Assembly: GCA_005888435.1 (NCBI GenBank)
Contig: VAXO01000036.1
Coordinates: 1 to 55,483, forward strand
Source: Actinomycetota bacterium
GTDB taxonomy: Bacteria > Actinomycetota > Thermoleophilia > Gaiellales > Gaiellaceae
Reading direction: 5' to 3'
Length of the DNA stretch: 55,483 bases
The notes under the pieces are model-generated. The model was given only the letters and a program-made list of their open reading frames with translations, was not told the origin of the DNA and searched no databases. The position numbers were made by a program, and so were the translations under genes. Numbering within the stretch: position 1 is the first letter of the stretch; each line of letters starts with the position of its first letter. Shown piece after piece: positions 33,113 to 41,539 of this stretch.

Positions 33113-33535
33113 TGGGCGGCCAAGTCTAGCGGCGAACTCGTAGTCCTTCGCCCAGTTGATCCGGAGGTTCTGGTTGTTCCTCGTTGGGCCGAGACGAAGC
33201 TGGATGGCAATGCGATTCGCGAAATCATCGATCGGCAGGAAGTAGCACTTACCGGCATCTGGACAGTAGGCCGCGTAGGCGTCGATGTCCTCGGGCGAGT
33301 AGTACTGACGGAGCAATCCGTGGCGATTACGTCGATTGCGCGAACACGGAACCGAGATGACATTGTCGTGAAGGCCAGCCCATTTGCATTGCACCCGCAA
33401 CAGGCCGGGTCTGACATCGAAGATCAGGTCGTAGCGCTCAACCGTGTACGGCCCCCAAACGCCGATCCCGAGGTCCGCCGCGGCTTTCGCGATCGCAAGC
33501 TCGGCGACGGCGCCTTTCTGATCTGTCGTGAGCAT
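33068..33535 (-). CDS. PD-(D/E)XK nuclease of the group I intron-associated (I-Ssp6803I-like) type
   Basis: A 155-residue protein: MLTTDQKGAVAELAIAKAAA, YDLIFDVRPGLLRVQCKWAG, a basic stretch SRNRRNRHGLLRQYY and a C-terminal beta region. E12, D36, Q49 and K51 match the catalytic set and spacing I recall for I-Ssp6803I (E11, D36, Q47, K49), a homing endonuclease from an intron in a tRNA gene. The final residues GAVAQLGERLAGSQ are encoded by the 5' half of tRNA-Ala, and the TAG stop lies in the anticodon stem/variable-loop junction. The base composition is visibly less GC-rich than its neighbours, suggesting transfer. No intron surrounds it. Confidence 0.88.
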   Translation of the reverse strand: MLTTDQKGAVAELAIAKAAADLGIGVWGPYTVERYDLIFDVRPGLLRVQCKWAGLHDNVISVPCSRNRRNRHGLLRQYYSPEDIDAYAAYCPDAGKCYFLPIDDFANRIAIQLRLGPTRNNQNLRINWAKDYEFAARLGRPGAVAQLGERLAGSQ

Positions 33536-33600
33536 GTTGTCGAGGCTAGCAACGGTCTCGGCTGGGCCGTGTCCAGTTCAGACAACTTGCGCGTCTCGGC

Positions 33601-34089
33601 ATGCGTGCGCACCGTCGCCGCATGTCGATGCGCACGCTGCTCCTCGTCGCCGCGCTGCTGCTGCTCGCCGCGGCGTACTTCAGCCCAGGCGGCTCGCCGT
33701 CGAAAGGCCCGTATCCCGCCGATTTCGCGCGTACGCCAGGCGTCCTTAACCCGGACGTCACGCAGACGAACATCGCGTCGACGATCTGCAAGCACGGCTG
33801 GACGCGCACGATCCGCCCGCCGACCAGCTACACGAATGCGCTGAAACTGAAACAGATGCGCGACTACGGCGTCGGCGGCTCGCCCGAGAACTATCAGGAG
33901 GACCACCTGATTAGCCTCGAGCTCGGCGGGCATCCAACAGACGCGCGGAACCTCTGGCCGGAGCCGTATCCGCGCGCGTCGGAAGTGGACTCGATTGAGA
34001 ACGACCTCAACGCGAAGGTGTGCTCGGGCGACATGTCGCTCGACGAAGCACAGCGCCAGGAATCCGGGCTCAAGCACTCGGACGGCTAG
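33601..34089 (+). CDS. Secreted small protein with HNH-like (His-Me) motif
   Basis: A 162-residue protein with a signal peptide or anchor (MRTLLLVAALLLLAAAYFSP). The mature part contains TICKHGWTRTIRPPTSYTNA and EDHLISLELGGHPTDARNLW, in which DH...N resembles the metal-binding heart of HNH/His-Me nucleases. The end, VCSGDMSLDEAQ, supplies a second Cys that could pair with the first. Function is likely extracellular or periplasmic nucleic-acid cleavage, but the family is uncharacterised as far as I know. In-frame ATGs at 33622 and 33628 are alternative starts. Confidence 0.75.
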   Translation: MRAHRRRMSMRTLLLVAALLLLAAAYFSPGGSPSKGPYPADFARTPGVLNPDVTQTNIASTICKHGWTRTIRPPTSYTNALKLKQMRDYGVGGSPENYQEDHLISLELGGHPTDARNLWPEPYPRASEVDSIENDLNAKVCSGDMSLDEAQRQESGLKHSDG

Positions 34090-34098
34090 CGTTTCGAC

Positions 34099-35484
34099 GT
34101 GAGCACCGCAGCCGTCGAACGCCGCGCCGTTCGCGAGACGCTTCTCGCCGCACCGGCCCTCGCACTCGCCGCGTCGCTCGCGTACTTCCTCGCGAGCGCG
34201 GTTCCGGACATCGGCGGCAAGTCCTGGCACGAGGACGAGGCCGTCGCGGGATTGATCTCCGCACAGCCGCTCGGCGACGTGCTGCACACCGTCCTGCTCG
34301 ACCGCGGCGGCGCGCCGCTCCATTTCGTCCTTGCCCACATCGCGTTCGCCGTCGACGGCTCGCCGACGACGCTGCGCTGGCTCTCGCTCGTGTTCGCACT
34401 GGCGACGATCCTTGCCTGCTACGACCTCGCACGTCGTCTGGCCGGACAGTTCGCCGGCCTGACCGCGGCCGCACTCGCCGCGACGTCGCAGCTGCTGGCG
34501 ATCTACGGCACGTTCGGTCGCATGTACTCGCTCTTCGCCTTCACGAGCGCGCTCGCGCTCGACCTGTTCGTTCGCGCGGTCGACCGTCCGGCACGAGGCA
34601 CGCTCGTCGCGGCGACAGCCGCTGCGCTGCTGCCGATCCTCGTGCACCCCTTCGGCGTCTTCGTGTTCTCGGCTGAACTGGCCGTCGCCCTGTGGCTGTG
34701 GCGGGTCCGCGCGCTCCCTGCTGCACTGCTTGCAGCTCCGTTGATCCTGCCGTACCTCCGTCTGCACGGAAGATACGACCCGGATGTCGGGATGTCTGCG
34801 CCGGAGGCGGCGCTCCGCGCCCTTGCCGGGTCGGCGGGCGGTTTCGGCGCCGGTCTCGCGGTCTTCGCCGTGTTCGCGGCGATCGGCGCTTGGACGCTGC
34901 CACGGCGGTTCGCCGCCCTCGGGCTCCTGCTCGTCGCAGGCCCCGCAGTGGTGCTCGCTGCCTTCGGGGACAAGCTCTCACCCCGGCATCTGATCTTCGT
35001 GCTGCCGGTCTGGACGACGTTCGTCGCGGCCGGGCTCTCACGGATGCCCGGGCGCGTGGCAGTCGCTGCCGCCGTGCTCGGCATCGCGTTGCTCGCGCCG
35101 AGCGCGGTCGCCGATCCGCGAACGAGCCGGGCCGACGTTACGGGCGCGGCGACGTGGATCCGCGACCACGTCCGCCGCAGCGACGCGCTCTATCCCTACT
35201 CGCCGGCATTCCTCGCCGCGCTGCCGCAGGCGTCCGTCGCGCAACCTCTTCCCCGCGAGCCCGTCGCCCTCCGGCGCGCGCTCGACAGGGCGCCCGACAT
35301 CGAGCGCACGCTCGTCGCGATCCCCGACGGCGGCTCCTGGAAGATCGTGGTCGTCCCGGGGCCGTTCGCCAACGTGCCGAAAGCGCTCGCCCGCGCAGCG
35401 CCCCGCCTGCACGGAATCGGGCGCGCCGCCGCCCTACAGCTCTACGGCGCGAGCGCTGCGGCGCTCGAGCGCGAGCGACCCTAA
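34099..35484 (+). CDS. GT39/PMT-like membrane glycosyltransferase
   Basis: A 461-residue polytopic protein with a GT-C fold appearance. The first periplasmic loop has WHEDEAVAGLISAQPLG, in which the acidic ED pair after helix 1 is the usual catalytic and metal-binding region. LDRGGAPLHFVLAHIAFAV and about ten hydrophobic helices follow, then a short soluble C-terminus. Such enzymes transfer sugar from a polyprenyl-phosphate donor to protein or glycan outside the membrane, and could use the product of the GT2 gene at 8528. GTG start, 9 bp after the HNH-like gene. Confidence 0.82.
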   Translation: MSTAAVERRAVRETLLAAPALALAASLAYFLASAVPDIGGKSWHEDEAVAGLISAQPLGDVLHTVLLDRGGAPLHFVLAHIAFAVDGSPTTLRWLSLVFALATILACYDLARRLAGQFAGLTAAALAATSQLLAIYGTFGRMYSLFAFTSALALDLFVRAVDRPARGTLVAATAAALLPILVHPFGVFVFSAELAVALWLWRVRALPAALLAAPLILPYLRLHGRYDPDVGMSAPEAALRALAGSAGGFGAGLAVFAVFAAIGAWTLPRRFAALGLLLVAGPAVVLAAFGDKLSPRHLIFVLPVWTTFVAAGLSRMPGRVAVAAAVLGIALLAPSAVADPRTSRADVTGAATWIRDHVRRSDALYPYSPAFLAALPQASVAQPLPREPVALRRALDRAPDIERTLVAIPDGGSWKIVVVPGPFANVPKALARAAPRLHGIGRAAALQLYGASAAALERERP

Positions 35485-35499
35485 CAATGTGATTTAGAC

Positions 35500-35525
35500 G
35501 GACGCCCGGGCAAGCCCGCGCGTCC
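35500..35525. terminator. Bidirectional hairpin between convergent genes
   Basis: GGACGC-C-CGGGC-AA-GCCCG-C-GCGTCC forms an 11-bp stem broken by one C/C mismatch, between the stops of the GT39-like gene (35484) and rsfS (35552). A second perfect 6-bp hairpin, GCCGCC-GAGTC-GGCGGC, follows at 35536-35552. No T tract is present, as is common in high-GC genomes. Confidence 0.5.
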
Positions 35526-35551
35526 TCTACGCGGCGCCGCCGAGTCGGCGG

Positions 35552-35923
35552 CTAAGCCACCTCGACCGAAGGAACGTCGCCCCACAGCTCCTCGAGCCGG
35601 TAGTACTGCCGAGCCTCCGGCGTGAAGATGTGGAGCACGACGTCGAGGTAGTCCGCGACGATCCACGAGGCCTCCCGCTGCCCGTCGACGGACGCCGGCA
35701 GCAGCCGGACGTCGTGCTTCATCCGCTGGTGCACCTCGGAGTAGATCGCGCTCGCCTGCCTCGCGTTCTGGCCGGTGCAAACGACGAAGTAGTCCGTATA
35801 GGACACCACCGGCCGCATGTCGAGAATCACGATGTCCTGGGCCAGCTTCTCCTGGGCGAGGCCGGCGATCCGGCGAGCTTGTTCGAGGGACGTCAAGTGC
35901 CGCGCAGTGTAGCTAGCGCCCAT
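35552..35923 (-). CDS. rsfS: Ribosome silencing factor RsfS
   Basis: A 123-residue RsfS/Iojap protein: ARRIAGLAQEKLAQDIVILD, the signature VVSYTDYFVVCTGQNARQAS, ASWIVADYLDVVLHIFTPEA and YYRLEELWGDV. RsfS binds L14 and blocks joining of 30S and 50S subunits in starvation. ATG at 35923 overlaps the nadD stop by 11 bp; a TTG at 35893 (LTSLEQARRI) would give the more typical family N-terminus. It is the last gene of the rne-rplU-rpmA-obg-nadD-rsfS block. Confidence 0.93.
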   Translation of the reverse strand: MGASYTARHLTSLEQARRIAGLAQEKLAQDIVILDMRPVVSYTDYFVVCTGQNARQASAIYSEVHQRMKHDVRLLPASVDGQREASWIVADYLDVVLHIFTPEARQYYRLEELWGDVPSVEVA

Positions 35924-36467
35924 TCCGGTAGAGCCCGCGCGACTGGATCAGCTCGGCGACCGCGGGCGGGACGAGCCGGTCGATCGCTTCGCCGCGCGCG
36001 ACACGGTCGCGAACGTCCTCCGAGGAGATCGGCAGCGGCTCGATCTCGAAGAACTGGACACGGTCTGGCCGCGACAACCGATCGAGCACCGACTGCAGTC
36101 GCTTGCGCGGATATCCGGGCCGCGTTGCGACGGCGAGCCGCGCGCGCGAGACCACGCCCTCCGGGTCCTTCCACGTGAGGAAGTCGCAGAACTCGTCGGC
36201 GCCGATCACGAACAGCGGATCGTTCCAGCGGGCGCTCTTCAGCAGGTCGACTGTCCGCTCGTACGGATCGAGCTCGACATCGTGGCCGGGGAACGCTGCG
36301 CGGGCCAGGTCCAGCCGCGCCTGCGCATCGAGCTGGACCTCCTTGTGACCCGGCCGTGCCGCGACGAGCACGACGACCTCGTCGCCGAACCGTTCCTCGG
36401 CAGCCCGGGCGAGCGCGACATGTCCGTTGTGCGGCGGATTGAACGTGCCGCCGAGCAGCGTCGTCAC
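35913..36467 (-). CDS. nadD: Nicotinate-nucleotide adenylyltransferase
   Basis: A 184-residue nucleotidyltransferase with GGTFNPPHNGHVALARAA (the T/HxGH motif), VIGADEFCDFLTWKD and the late ISSEDVRDRVARG (ISSxxIR type). It adenylates nicotinate mononucleotide in NAD synthesis. GTG start overlapping obg's stop by 4 bp. Confidence 0.94.
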   Translation of the reverse strand: MTTLLGGTFNPPHNGHVALARAAEERFGDEVVVLVAARPGHKEVQLDAQARLDLARAAFPGHDVELDPYERTVDLLKSARWNDPLFVIGADEFCDFLTWKDPEGVVSRARLAVATRPGYPRKRLQSVLDRLSRPDRVQFFEIEPLPISSEDVRDRVARGEAIDRLVPPAVAELIQSRGLYRNGR

Positions 36468-37657
36468 TGCAACTCGAGCATCTCGCCGTCGACCTCGACC
36501 TCGTCGCCCTTCCGTGCACCGGCGGCTTTGAGCGCCGCAGCGAGCTCTGCCTCATCGGTCGGCGCGACACCGGCGATGCGAAACCCGCGATCCGTGCGCA
36601 GCACGCGGAACCGTCGACCGCCGGGCCGCGGACGGTAGACGAGGAAGTCGACGAGCCCGTCCGTCGGCGCGGGCGCCGCCGCCTGCGGCGGACAGAGCCG
36701 GAACAGCTCACGCTTCAGCTCGTCGATCCCCGCACCCGTCGCGCAGGACACACGGAAGACGCGCACGATGCGGTCGTCCTGCACGTCGAACGTAGGCGGC
36801 TCGGCGCGCAGGTCGGTCTTGTTCAGGACGATCGCCTGCGGACGGGTCTCGAGGCCCGCGCCGTACGCGGCGAGCTCGGCGTCGATCGTCGCGAGCCGCT
36901 CTGCGGCGTCGTCCTCGGACGAGTCGATCACGTGCAGCAGCAGGTTGGCGCGCTCGAGATGCGCGAGAAACTCGTGCCCCAGCCCGACGCCCTCGCTTGC
37001 GCCCTCGATCAGCCCAGGGACGTCAGCAACGGTCAGCTGCCGGGTCCCGTCCGGCGCATCGACGGTGCCGAGCACAGGTGCGAGCGTCGTGAACGGATAG
37101 TCGGCGACCTTCGGGCGAGCGTTCGAGATGCGCGCCAGCAGGGACGACTTGCCGGCGTTCGGCAGGCCGACGAGCGCGGCGTCCGCGAGCAGCTTCAGAC
37201 GCAGCTCCAGCTCAGCCTGCCCACCGGGCAGACCCGTCTCCGCGAACCGTGGCGTCCGCCGCGTCGGCGACGCGAAGCGCTTGTTCCCTCGCCCGGGCAC
37301 GCCGCCGCGGGCGACGACGACGCGCGCCGACGGCGATGCCAGGTCGGCGATCAGCTGGTCGTCCTCGTCGAACACCTGCGTGCCGACGGGGACAGCGATC
37401 TCGGCGGTCTCGCCCGACGCGCCGTGCTTCAGCGCGCCGCGCCCGGGCTCGCCGCTCCCTGCCTGAAACCGTCGGCGCGCACGAAACGCGGAGAGGTCGC
37501 GCAGATCGACATCCGCGACGAGGACGACGTCTCCGCCAGGGCCGCCGTCACCTCCGTCCGGGCCGCCCTTTGGCACGTGCTTCTCACGCCGGAAGTGCAG
37601 GCTGCCGTCGCCGCCGCGGCCCGCCTGGACGCGGATGCGCGCGCGGTCGTGGAACAC
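36464..37657 (-). CDS. obg: GTPase Obg/CgtA
   Basis: A 397-residue protein with all three parts. The Obg fold (residues 1-158) has GRGGDGSLHFRREKHVPKGG and the glycine-rich loops. The GTPase domain has GLPNAGKSSLL, DVPGLIEGASEGVGLGHEFL and NKTD. The C-terminal OCT domain (FRVLRTDRGFRIAGVAPTDE) is present. It acts in large-subunit assembly and stress control. Coupled to nadD by a 4-bp overlap; 52 bp downstream of rpmA. Confidence 0.96.
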   Translation of the reverse strand: MFHDRARIRVQAGRGGDGSLHFRREKHVPKGGPDGGDGGPGGDVVLVADVDLRDLSAFRARRRFQAGSGEPGRGALKHGASGETAEIAVPVGTQVFDEDDQLIADLASPSARVVVARGGVPGRGNKRFASPTRRTPRFAETGLPGGQAELELRLKLLADAALVGLPNAGKSSLLARISNARPKVADYPFTTLAPVLGTVDAPDGTRQLTVADVPGLIEGASEGVGLGHEFLAHLERANLLLHVIDSSEDDAAERLATIDAELAAYGAGLETRPQAIVLNKTDLRAEPPTFDVQDDRIVRVFRVSCATGAGIDELKRELFRLCPPQAAAPAPTDGLVDFLVYRPRPGGRRFRVLRTDRGFRIAGVAPTDEAELAAALKAAGARKGDEVEVDGEMLELQ

Positions 37658-37709
37658 GCGCTATTCGGCGCCGTTGACTTCGACGAACCGACGCTCGCCG
37701 CTCAAGCGT

Positions 37710-37964
37710 CTAGCGCGAGTCGTCGACGGAGACATACCTACGCTCGCCACTCGTCCGGAACTCAACCGTTCCGGGTCGCGTGGCGAAGATCGTGTCGTCG
37801 CGGCCGATGCCCGTGCCGGCGCCGGGGCGGAACTTCGTGCCCCGCTGGCGCACGAGGATCATCCCGGCCTTCACTTCCTGACCGGAGAAGATCTTCACGC
37901 CGAGCATCTTCGGATTCGAGTCGCGCCCGTTGCGCGACGAGCCGAGTCCCTTCTTGTGGGCCAT
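37710..37964 (-). CDS. rpmA: 50S ribosomal protein L27
   Basis: An 84-residue L27: [56 protein letters not shown]. The N-terminal tail that reaches the peptidyl-transferase centre is present without a cleavable leader. Its ATG overlaps the rplU stop by one base (TAATG). Confidence 0.97.
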   Translation of the reverse strand: MAHKKGLGSSRNGRDSNPKMLGVKIFSGQEVKAGMILVRQRGTKFRPGAGTGIGRDDTIFATRPGTVEFRTSGERRYVSVDDSR

Positions 37965-38518
37965 TAGGCCTCCTTCTCCTGCTTCGCTGCGATCGCCGAC
38001 TCGAGCGCTGCGATCGCCCCCTTGCGGTTCGCGTGGGCGTGCTCGTACTCGAGTGCGGCCTCGAGCTGCTCGAGCTTCCAGCGCTTCGACTTTTCGGTGA
38101 TGTCGGCCACGGTGAAGTCGGCGTAGCCGCGCGGCGGCTGTGCCTCCGCGACGGGCGCGGCCTCCTCCTTCGGCGCGGGAGCGGGCGTCTCCTTTGGTTC
38201 GACCGCGGAGCGCTTCGACGCGCCGATCGACTGGATCTCGATCTGCGAAAGCGCCGAGCGGAAGCCGGTCTGACGGCGGTAGCCCGTCTTCGGGCGCCGC
38301 TTGCCGATGCGTATCTTCTCGCCGCGGACGTGACCGACGACCTTGGCGGTCACCTGCACGCGCGGGGAAAGGTTGCCGTTCCCCTCGCCGCCGGTGAAGA
38401 GGACATCGGGATGGAAGGTCTTTCCTTCGTCCGTCGGCAGGCGGTCGACGAGCAGCCGCTCGCCCTCGCGGACGCGGTACTGCTTGCCACCGAGTGAGAT
38501 GATCGCGTACGTAGCCAT
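37964..38518 (-). CDS. rplU: 50S ribosomal protein L21 with C-terminal helical extension
   Basis: Residues 1-103 are a normal L21 ([40 protein letters not shown]). A linker rich in Pro/Ala/Glu ([20 protein letters not shown]) and a ~55-residue helical module follow: [20 protein letters not shown], then [20 protein letters not shown]. Total length is 184 aa against the usual ~103. The tail resembles, from memory, the DUF8129-like helical motif (LLxYExxHxNRxxxxxxIE) attached to various actinobacterial proteins. ATG at 38518 gives the canonical N-terminus. Confidence 0.95.
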   Translation of the reverse strand: MATYAIISLGGKQYRVREGERLLVDRLPTDEGKTFHPDVLFTGGEGNGNLSPRVQVTAKVVGHVRGEKIRIGKRRPKTGYRRQTGFRSALSQIEIQSIGASKRSAVEPKETPAPAPKEEAAPVAEAQPPRGYADFTVADITEKSKRWKLEQLEAALEYEHAHANRKGAIAALESAIAAKQEKEA

Positions 38519-38567
38519 TTCGTGGAAAACGCGGGCCTTTTGCCCGCGAGCGCGTGGATTGTAGCGG

Positions 38568-41150
38568 CTACTTCCGTTCGGACACGTCGTCGGCCCACTC
38601 GGACATCGGGACGTACTCCCAGTCCGAGCCTTTCGCCTCGGCCGCAGGCTCCGGCTCCGCGGTCGCGACCGTGGCGGCCGCACCGGTCTTCTTCCGACGG
38701 TTCCGGCCGCCTCGCGTGCCACGCCTCGTCCTCTTCTTCGGCGTCGACGCTGCGGCGTCTTCGCCGTCGGCCACCGGCTCCGCGAGCGGCTCGGCCGGCG
38801 GCTCTTCCTCCCCCGCAGCCGGCTCGCCTAGATCCCGATCCGGCACGTGGATCCGGGCCTCGACAGGCGGGGCGCCGTTCGCGCCGGCGCTCGCGCTCGT
38901 CGCAGCAGTCGGCTTCTTGCGCCCGCGGCCGCCACGCGAGCCTCGCCGGGTCTTCTTCTTCGGCGTCGGCTCACCCGCCTCCGCCTCCGCTTCCGCTTCC
39001 GCTTCCTCGGCTTCGTCGTCCGCCGCTTCGGCCACGGTCGTCTCTTCGGCCTCAGCCTTCTTCGCCGGTGCGCGTCGCGTCGGCTTCTCCGCCTCGCCCT
39101 CGGCGGTGATCGGCTCTTCGACAGCGGCCGTCCTCGCGACGAGCGTCGCGTAGGCCATGCCGTCGAGGACGCGCTCGATCTGGGCGTTGACCTTCTTGCC
39201 AACCTGCTTCGCCGCGCCGGCGACGCAGACGTCGAAGCCTTCGACCTTGCCGACCCCGGCGTTCGGGTCGTGCAAACCGACCTCGCCGAGCGTCAGCTGG
39301 ATCTTCTGCTCTTCGGCAACGGGTGCCGTCGGCGCCAGGTCCTCGCGCTTGCCCTCCTCGAGCACGACGAAGTGGTCGAGGTGGGTGTCGTGCTTGCCGA
39401 CGAGGTAGAAGCGGCGCCGCGTCTGCTTCTCGAGCTCCACGAGGCGCGATGCCCCAGGGCCGATCAGCAGCGCCGCGATTTTCGCCGCGACCTCGACACG
39501 GTACGCCTGGCTCCGCGACCCGGTCGCAAGCGCGCGCAGGCGGCGCTCGACGTCGACCGCAGCCGACGTCTCCGACAGGACGATGCCGTCGCCGCCGCAC
39601 GTCGGGCACTTCTTCGTCATCACCTCGCGCGGTCCGTCGGTGACGTTCTGGCGCGTCATCTCGACCAGGCCGAGCGGCGAGATCTCGACGACGTACGTCT
39701 TGGTGCGGTCGCGCTCCAGCTCCCTACGCAACGCCTCCTCGACGGTGGCGCGGTTCTTCGGGTTCGCCATGTCGATGAAGTCGATGACGATGATCCCGCC
39801 GATGTCGCGCAACCGCAGCTGGCGGACGACTTCCTTGACCGCCTCGAGGTTGTTCTTCGTGATCGTGTCCTCGAGCCGGGCGCCCGAGGAGCGCGAGCGC
39901 GAGCCGACGAAGCGGCCCGTGTTCACGTCGATCACCGTGAACGCCTCCGCGTAATCGAAGATCAGGTAGCCGCCGGAGGGAAGGTCGACACGGCGACTCA
40001 GCGTCGACTTGATCTCCGCGTCGACGCCGTACGCCTCCATCAGCGGCTGCTTGTCCTTGTACCTGACGACTCGCTCCACCATGTGCGGTGACGTCTTCTT
40101 CAGGTAGCCGACGATCCGCTTGTACGCGCGGTCCTCGTCGACGAACGCACGCTCGAAGTTCTCGGTGAACAGGTCGCGCGTGACGCGCAGCGGCAGCTCC
40201 GCCTCCTGATACAGCAGCGTCGGCGGCTTCGCCTTCTTCGCGCGCGCCTCGATCGCCTTCCACAGCTTCTGCAGGAAGACGAGGTCGCGCTCGATGTCCT
40301 CCGCGGACGCGCCCTCGGCTGCGGTGCGCACGATCACGCCGCCGCCCTTCAGGTCAAGCCCCTTGAGGATGTCCTTCAGGCGCCCACGTTCGTCGTCGTC
40401 GAGCCGGCGCGATACGCCGTAGCCGTCGCCGTTCGGTTGGTAGACGACGAAGCGGCCAGGCAGCGAGATCTCGGTCGTGAGCCGCGCGCCCTTCGTCTTC
40501 ATCGGGTCCTTCACGGCCTGCACCATGATCGTCTCGCCGCGGCTGATCAGATCCTGGATCTTCTTGCCGTGCCGTTTGCCCTCGAGCTCGGGCGTGACGA
40601 TCTCGTCGACGTAAAGGAACCCGTTCTTCTCGAGGCCGATCTCGATGAACGCCGCCTCCATCCCGGGCAGGACGTTGTCGACCTGGCCGAGGTAGATGTC
40701 GCCGGCGATCGAGCGGCGCTCGGGCCGCTCGAGGTAGACCTCGGCGACCTTGTCGTCCTCGAGCACGGCGACGCGCTGCTCGCCGACGTCGACGGAGACG
40801 AGCAGCTCGCGCTTGGCCTCCGGCAGCGGTGCGCGTCTCGGCGGCTCCCGGCGCCGGCGCTGCTGTGGCCGCTCGCGCTCACGGCGCTGCGGCTTTCGCT
40901 CCGGGCGCGCGGCCTTGGCCGGCGCCTTCTTTTCCTTCTGCTCGGTCTTCGCCTCGGTCGCGGCGGTGGGCTTCTTCGACCGCCCGCGCCCGCCGCGGCT
41001 GCCGCGACGGCGTCGAGGTTTCGCGGTGGTGCTCGGTTGTCCCGCCTCGACGGCGGGTTCTGCAATTACGGGCTCGGGTGCTTCAACGGGAGCGGCAGCC
41101 TCGATCGGCGCCTGCTCCTCACTCGTCTTTCTGCTTCGAAACCAGCGCAA
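38568..41150 (-). CDS. rne: Ribonuclease E/G family
   Basis: An 860-residue RNase E/G. A basic N-terminal arm (1-115) precedes the catalytic core. The S1 domain begins GDIYLGQVDNVLPGMEAAFI; the DNase I-like part has GGYLIFDYAEAFTVIDVNTG and IIVIDFIDM, with catalytic Asp residues. The zinc-link reads KKCPTCGGDG. Long arms on both sides carry three copies of an Arg/Gly-rich block (for example KTRRGSRGGRGRKKPTAATS) separated by acidic stretches. The TTG start at 41150 is supported by AAGGAG 7 nt upstream. It processes rRNA and mRNA; the arms probably bind RNA or degradosome partners. Confidence 0.93.
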   Translation of the reverse strand: MRWFRSRKTSEEQAPIEAAAPVEAPEPVIAEPAVEAGQPSTTAKPRRRRGSRGGRGRSKKPTAATEAKTEQKEKKAPAKAARPERKPQRRERERPQQRRRREPPRRAPLPEAKRELLVSVDVGEQRVAVLEDDKVAEVYLERPERRSIAGDIYLGQVDNVLPGMEAAFIEIGLEKNGFLYVDEIVTPELEGKRHGKKIQDLISRGETIMVQAVKDPMKTKGARLTTEISLPGRFVVYQPNGDGYGVSRRLDDDERGRLKDILKGLDLKGGGVIVRTAAEGASAEDIERDLVFLQKLWKAIEARAKKAKPPTLLYQEAELPLRVTRDLFTENFERAFVDEDRAYKRIVGYLKKTSPHMVERVVRYKDKQPLMEAYGVDAEIKSTLSRRVDLPSGGYLIFDYAEAFTVIDVNTGRFVGSRSRSSGARLEDTITKNNLEAVKEVVRQLRLRDIGGIIVIDFIDMANPKNRATVEEALRRELERDRTKTYVVEISPLGLVEMTRQNVTDGPREVMTKKCPTCGGDGIVLSETSAAVDVERRLRALATGSRSQAYRVEVAAKIAALLIGPGASRLVELEKQTRRRFYLVGKHDTHLDHFVVLEEGKREDLAPTAPVAEEQKIQLTLGEVGLHDPNAGVGKVEGFDVCVAGAAKQVGKKVNAQIERVLDGMAYATLVARTAAVEEPITAEGEAEKPTRRAPAKKAEAEETTVAEAADDEAEEAEAEAEAEAGEPTPKKKTRRGSRGGRGRKKPTAATSASAGANGAPPVEARIHVPDRDLGEPAAGEEEPPAEPLAEPVADGEDAAASTPKKRTRRGTRGGRNRRKKTGAAATVATAEPEPAAEAKGSDWEYVPMSEWADDVSERK

Positions 41151-41335
41151 GCGAAATCTCCTTCGTGCGCGCGCGCTGCAGCAACGCCTGCGTAAGAGGC
41201 GGCGCGGAGCGTGCGCGGCAAGTTGTGGTCTGAATGGAACATCTGACTGAAGGCTAGCAAGTGGTCTGGCGGGGGGACTCCGTCCGGCCCCGGTCCTACC
41301 TTTTCGGCATCAGCGACCCGGGAGGTGAGTCTCAG

Positions 41336-41536
41336 GTGACCGGACAGCGAGAAGCTCACGAGTTGTTGTTGATCGAGGAGGCCGACGCCTGGTTCGAGTA
41401 CCTCGAGGCGACCCGGGCACAATCGCCCCTGCGCTACAAGGAGGTCGAGCCGTGGGCGTGGGCCCGCCTCACCCAGAGGCTGCGCGCGATCAAGACGCGC
41501 CGGGCGAAGCTCAAGCCGGCGGCCGAAGCGGCCTGA
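41336..41536 (+). CDS. Small conserved-looking hypothetical protein, 66 aa
   Basis: GTG at 41336 after GGGAGGTGAG gives a 66-residue helical protein: EAHELLLIEEADAWFEYLEA, then RYKEVEPWAWARLTQRLRAI, then a basic KTRRAKLKP tail. Aromatic residues are regularly spaced. It is divergent from rne and convergent with the MarR gene. The family is not recognised. Confidence 0.72.
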   Translation: MTGQREAHELLLIEEADAWFEYLEATRAQSPLRYKEVEPWAWARLTQRLRAIKTRRAKLKPAAEAA

Positions 41537-41539
41537 GAC

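Noticed and set aside
33040-33535. Group I intron containing the nuclease
   Set aside because: The tRNA is uninterrupted and no intron core helices are visible around the nuclease gene.
38975-39015. CRISPR or satellite array
   Set aside because: Short GCTTCC-type repeats encode the Glu/Ala stretch of RNase E/G; there are no spacers.
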